NCBI GenBank assembly: GCA_900544825.1
Contig: UQWP01000105.1
Coordinates: forward strand, 1 to 7,710
DNA length: 7,710 bases
Source: an uncultured Prevotella sp.
Lineage (GTDB): Bacteria > Bacteroidota > Bacteroidia > Bacteroidales > Bacteroidaceae
Direction of reading: 5' to 3'
The position numbers were made by a program, and so were the translations under genes. The notes beneath the pieces are model-generated. The model saw nothing but the letters and a program-made list of their open reading frames with translations, was not told where the DNA came from and made no database searches. This document shows positions 6,070 to 7,710 of this stretch, in pieces; position 1 is the stretch's first letter, and each line of letters begins with the position of its first letter.

Positions 6070-7710
6070 TTATTCTCTTTTAAGCAGATAACTTCTACTA
6101 TACTGCACCTTGCGGAAAATTAAACTGTCAGCGTCAGTGTCAGCAGAATCATCTTTCAACAACTTCACAACATATCCACGAGATACCCACTGATAAACAG
6201 CGTCCATCGTTCGTTTACGATTGTCATCAAAGCCCTGTTCTCTACGTAGATTTGCATAGTCCTTGAGTGAGAATTCTTCGGGCAACATCTCCAGAAGGTT
6301 CTTCGGACCGCGTGGAGCAGTCTTCGGCAAACAGTCCTGTTCTCTATCTGCATCATAAATCATCTGTCCAAACAACTTAAGCTTACAGTAGAGATCATAA
6401 CGCTCACTCCAACGCACGAAATCCTCGATAGACTTCTCCCATTTCATACCATTAGCCACATATAATACGCAGGCCTTCAGATAGGCGATGACATTGGCTC
6501 TGAATGACAGATTCTCGAAAACCACATCTTGTGAAAGACGGGCAAACTGAGCGTTCTCATCCAGCAGCTTCTGAGCCAGCTTCAAAGCTTCCGGGCATTC
6601 CACCGCTCCCCTTGCCTTCACAAGATTGTCGATGTAGGGCTTCAGCTGCTCGTCAAACGCTGCATCATAGGTGCCATAGACTGGAAGTTCAGAACCGCAA
6701 GGTCTGCGGTCGATGGTACAGAATGTGATACGGCTGACCGGACCATCTGTTACTACTCTTCTGAAATAGTCACGGCATTTCTTCGGTGTGCAGCAGGCAT
6801 TCCAGTTGAAGCGCACCTTCACGGTCTCGGTAACGCTCTGTGTGCCCACTCGGTCTTGTCCGTAATTGCCCAGATCGAAGGCAAGCTCCATGATGCGGAA
6901 GTGCTGGTTGGTCTTACCCTTAAGCGCATCAAAGAGGTTCAGTTCATTCACCTTCGAATAGAGGAAATGTTTCTCTGCCTCCTTCATGCGGAGCACGAAA
7001 GCAGGGTTGGTCATATCGATATTCACTTCCTGGATGATAAGTCCCTGAGGGCGCTCTCTTCTGTCTTTGTTTGATCCCTTTCTGTTGCACTCATCCTTCC
7101 ACAGGCGCTCTCTTTCTCTCTGCTCAGCATCTCTCTTTCTGATGTCTGCCATGATGTGATTGATGGGTTGCGTAATGGCTTCCTTTCCCGAACCTGTAGG
7201 TGCGCACAATATAGAAGATATAGTTGCTTCATGTTCTACATTGTCCAGATAGCGGAAGCGGGTTTCGCAAAGATGCGTTGCCAGTGGCGGAAAGATAGCC
7301 TGCGATACGGCTGGCTTATAAATCTTCGGAGTCTTTGAAACCAGAAGCTTGATGAGTTTAGGTAACTTTCTTGGCATCTGATGGATCTGAAAGAAGTATG
7401 ATTCCGGATTATTGATATCGCCAAAGTCGCTGTCATCATAATTGCCAGCCATCTGCTTCACCTCGTCGTTACGTACCAGCTGGATGGCTTTGCGCACAAT
7501 GCTAGGCATTCGGAAGCTCTGCTTTCTGCCGCATGCACTATCCACGGTTGCAAAGGCACGCTTCTGCTCTTCGCCGAAGACAGGAATCACCTGTTTGATC
7601 CAGGCTGCATTATCATCACAGAGATAGCGCAGGTAGCAGGATAGAGAAAAGATGAATACCTCAGTTCGGGATAAGAAATAGTGCCTAAAAAAGTTGGTAA
7701 TCTCCGATAT
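6070..7710 (-). CDS. DUF3987-like P-loop protein (primase/helicase-associated), N terminus beyond the window
   Basis: The reading frame is open to the right edge, giving 546 visible codons, so the true start is outside; a GTG at 7588-7590 is internal, as coding continues upstream with a plausible sequence (ISEITNFFRHYFLSRTEVF...). Family assignment to DUF3987 rests on the P-loop segment CAPTGSGKEA (about 7180-7206), a KxNELxLFD stretch that may act as Walker B, and the DGPVSRITFCTI segment resembling the arginine-containing motif before the family's C-terminal part. Residues after the P-loop (RKRDAEQRERERLWKDE...) form a highly charged, probably helical insert. The residue after the P-loop Lys is Glu instead of Ser/Thr, which would disturb Mg-ATP binding. 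DUF3987 proteins occur with VirE-N/primase modules in plasmids, phages and integrated elements. The gene is followed after 4 bp by the DUF5675 gene. The P-loop is seen; the DUF label is from memory. Confidence 0.7.
   Translation of the reverse strand: MSEITNFFRHYFLSRTEVFIFSLSCYLRYLCDDNAAWIKQVIPVFGEEQKRAFATVDSACGRKQSFRMPSIVRKAIQLVRNDEVKQMAGNYDDSDFGDINNPESYFFQIHQMPRKLPKLIKLLVSKTPKIYKPAVSQAIFPPLATHLCETRFRYLDNVEHEATISSILCAPTGSGKEAITQPINHIMADIRKRDAEQRERERLWKDECNRKGSNKDRRERPQGLIIQEVNIDMTNPAFVLRMKEAEKHFLYSKVNELNLFDALKGKTNQHFRIMELAFDLGNYGQDRVGTQSVTETVKVRFNWNACCTPKKCRDYFRRVVTDGPVSRITFCTIDRRPCGSELPVYGTYDAAFDEQLKPYIDNLVKARGAVECPEALKLAQKLLDENAQFARLSQDVVFENLSFRANVIAYLKACVLYVANGMKWEKSIEDFVRWSERYDLYCKLKLFGQMIYDADREQDCLPKTAPRGPKNLLEMLPEEFSLKDYANLRREQGFDDNRKRTMDAVYQWVSRGYVVKLLKDDSADTDADSLIFRKVQYSRSYLLKRE

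Noticed and set aside
7588..7590. GTG as start codon of the DUF3987-like gene
   Set aside because: The frame stays open for 40 more codons to the right edge with plausible protein sequence, so the gene runs out of the window.

Overview
The window looks like chromosomal DNA of a gut or oral Bacteroidota, most likely the Prevotella/Segatella group. The reasons are a one-protein hybrid two-component system (a form largely confined to Bacteroidota), matches to the Bacteroidota promoter element TAnnTTTG upstream of genes, and A-rich start regions with no clear Shine-Dalgarno sequence. The species assignment is inference.

Layout. Positions 1-114 hold a well-formed promoter with an 8-bp-arm inverted repeat over its -33 element. 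It drives a hybrid two-component sensor/regulator at 115-4137 (+): propeller sensor, Y_Y_Y domain, membrane segment, histidine kinase, receiver, AraC-type DNA-binding domain. A compact control region (4138-4242) follows, with a hairpin, a dyad, a TAnnTTTG box and a 15-bp direct repeat. Next come ridA (4243-4617, +) and, 53 bp later, an orphan FecE/BtuD-like ABC ATPase (4671-5471, +), probably co-transcribed. The ABC gene ends inside a large bidirectional terminator (5443-5506) built from two copies of a 14-bp near-palindrome.

The right third is on the minus strand. A DUF3987-like P-loop protein (6070 to beyond the right edge) is followed after 4 bp by a DUF5675-family protein (5505-6065). This tight pair looks like part of an accessory, phage- or mobile-element-like cassette whose upstream genes lie outside the window. 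The P-loop of the first protein ends in GKE rather than GKS/T. The second carries an H-x2-N...GC motif resembling the active site of L,D-transpeptidases.

The hybrid regulator should control a carbohydrate-use locus, but no susC/susD or glycosidase gene is present here, so its target is probably to the left of the window or elsewhere. RidA is a metabolic housekeeping enzyme. The DUF3987/DUF5675 pair is the best candidate for undescribed biology; the promoter dyads and the repeat-built terminator are the best non-coding signals.
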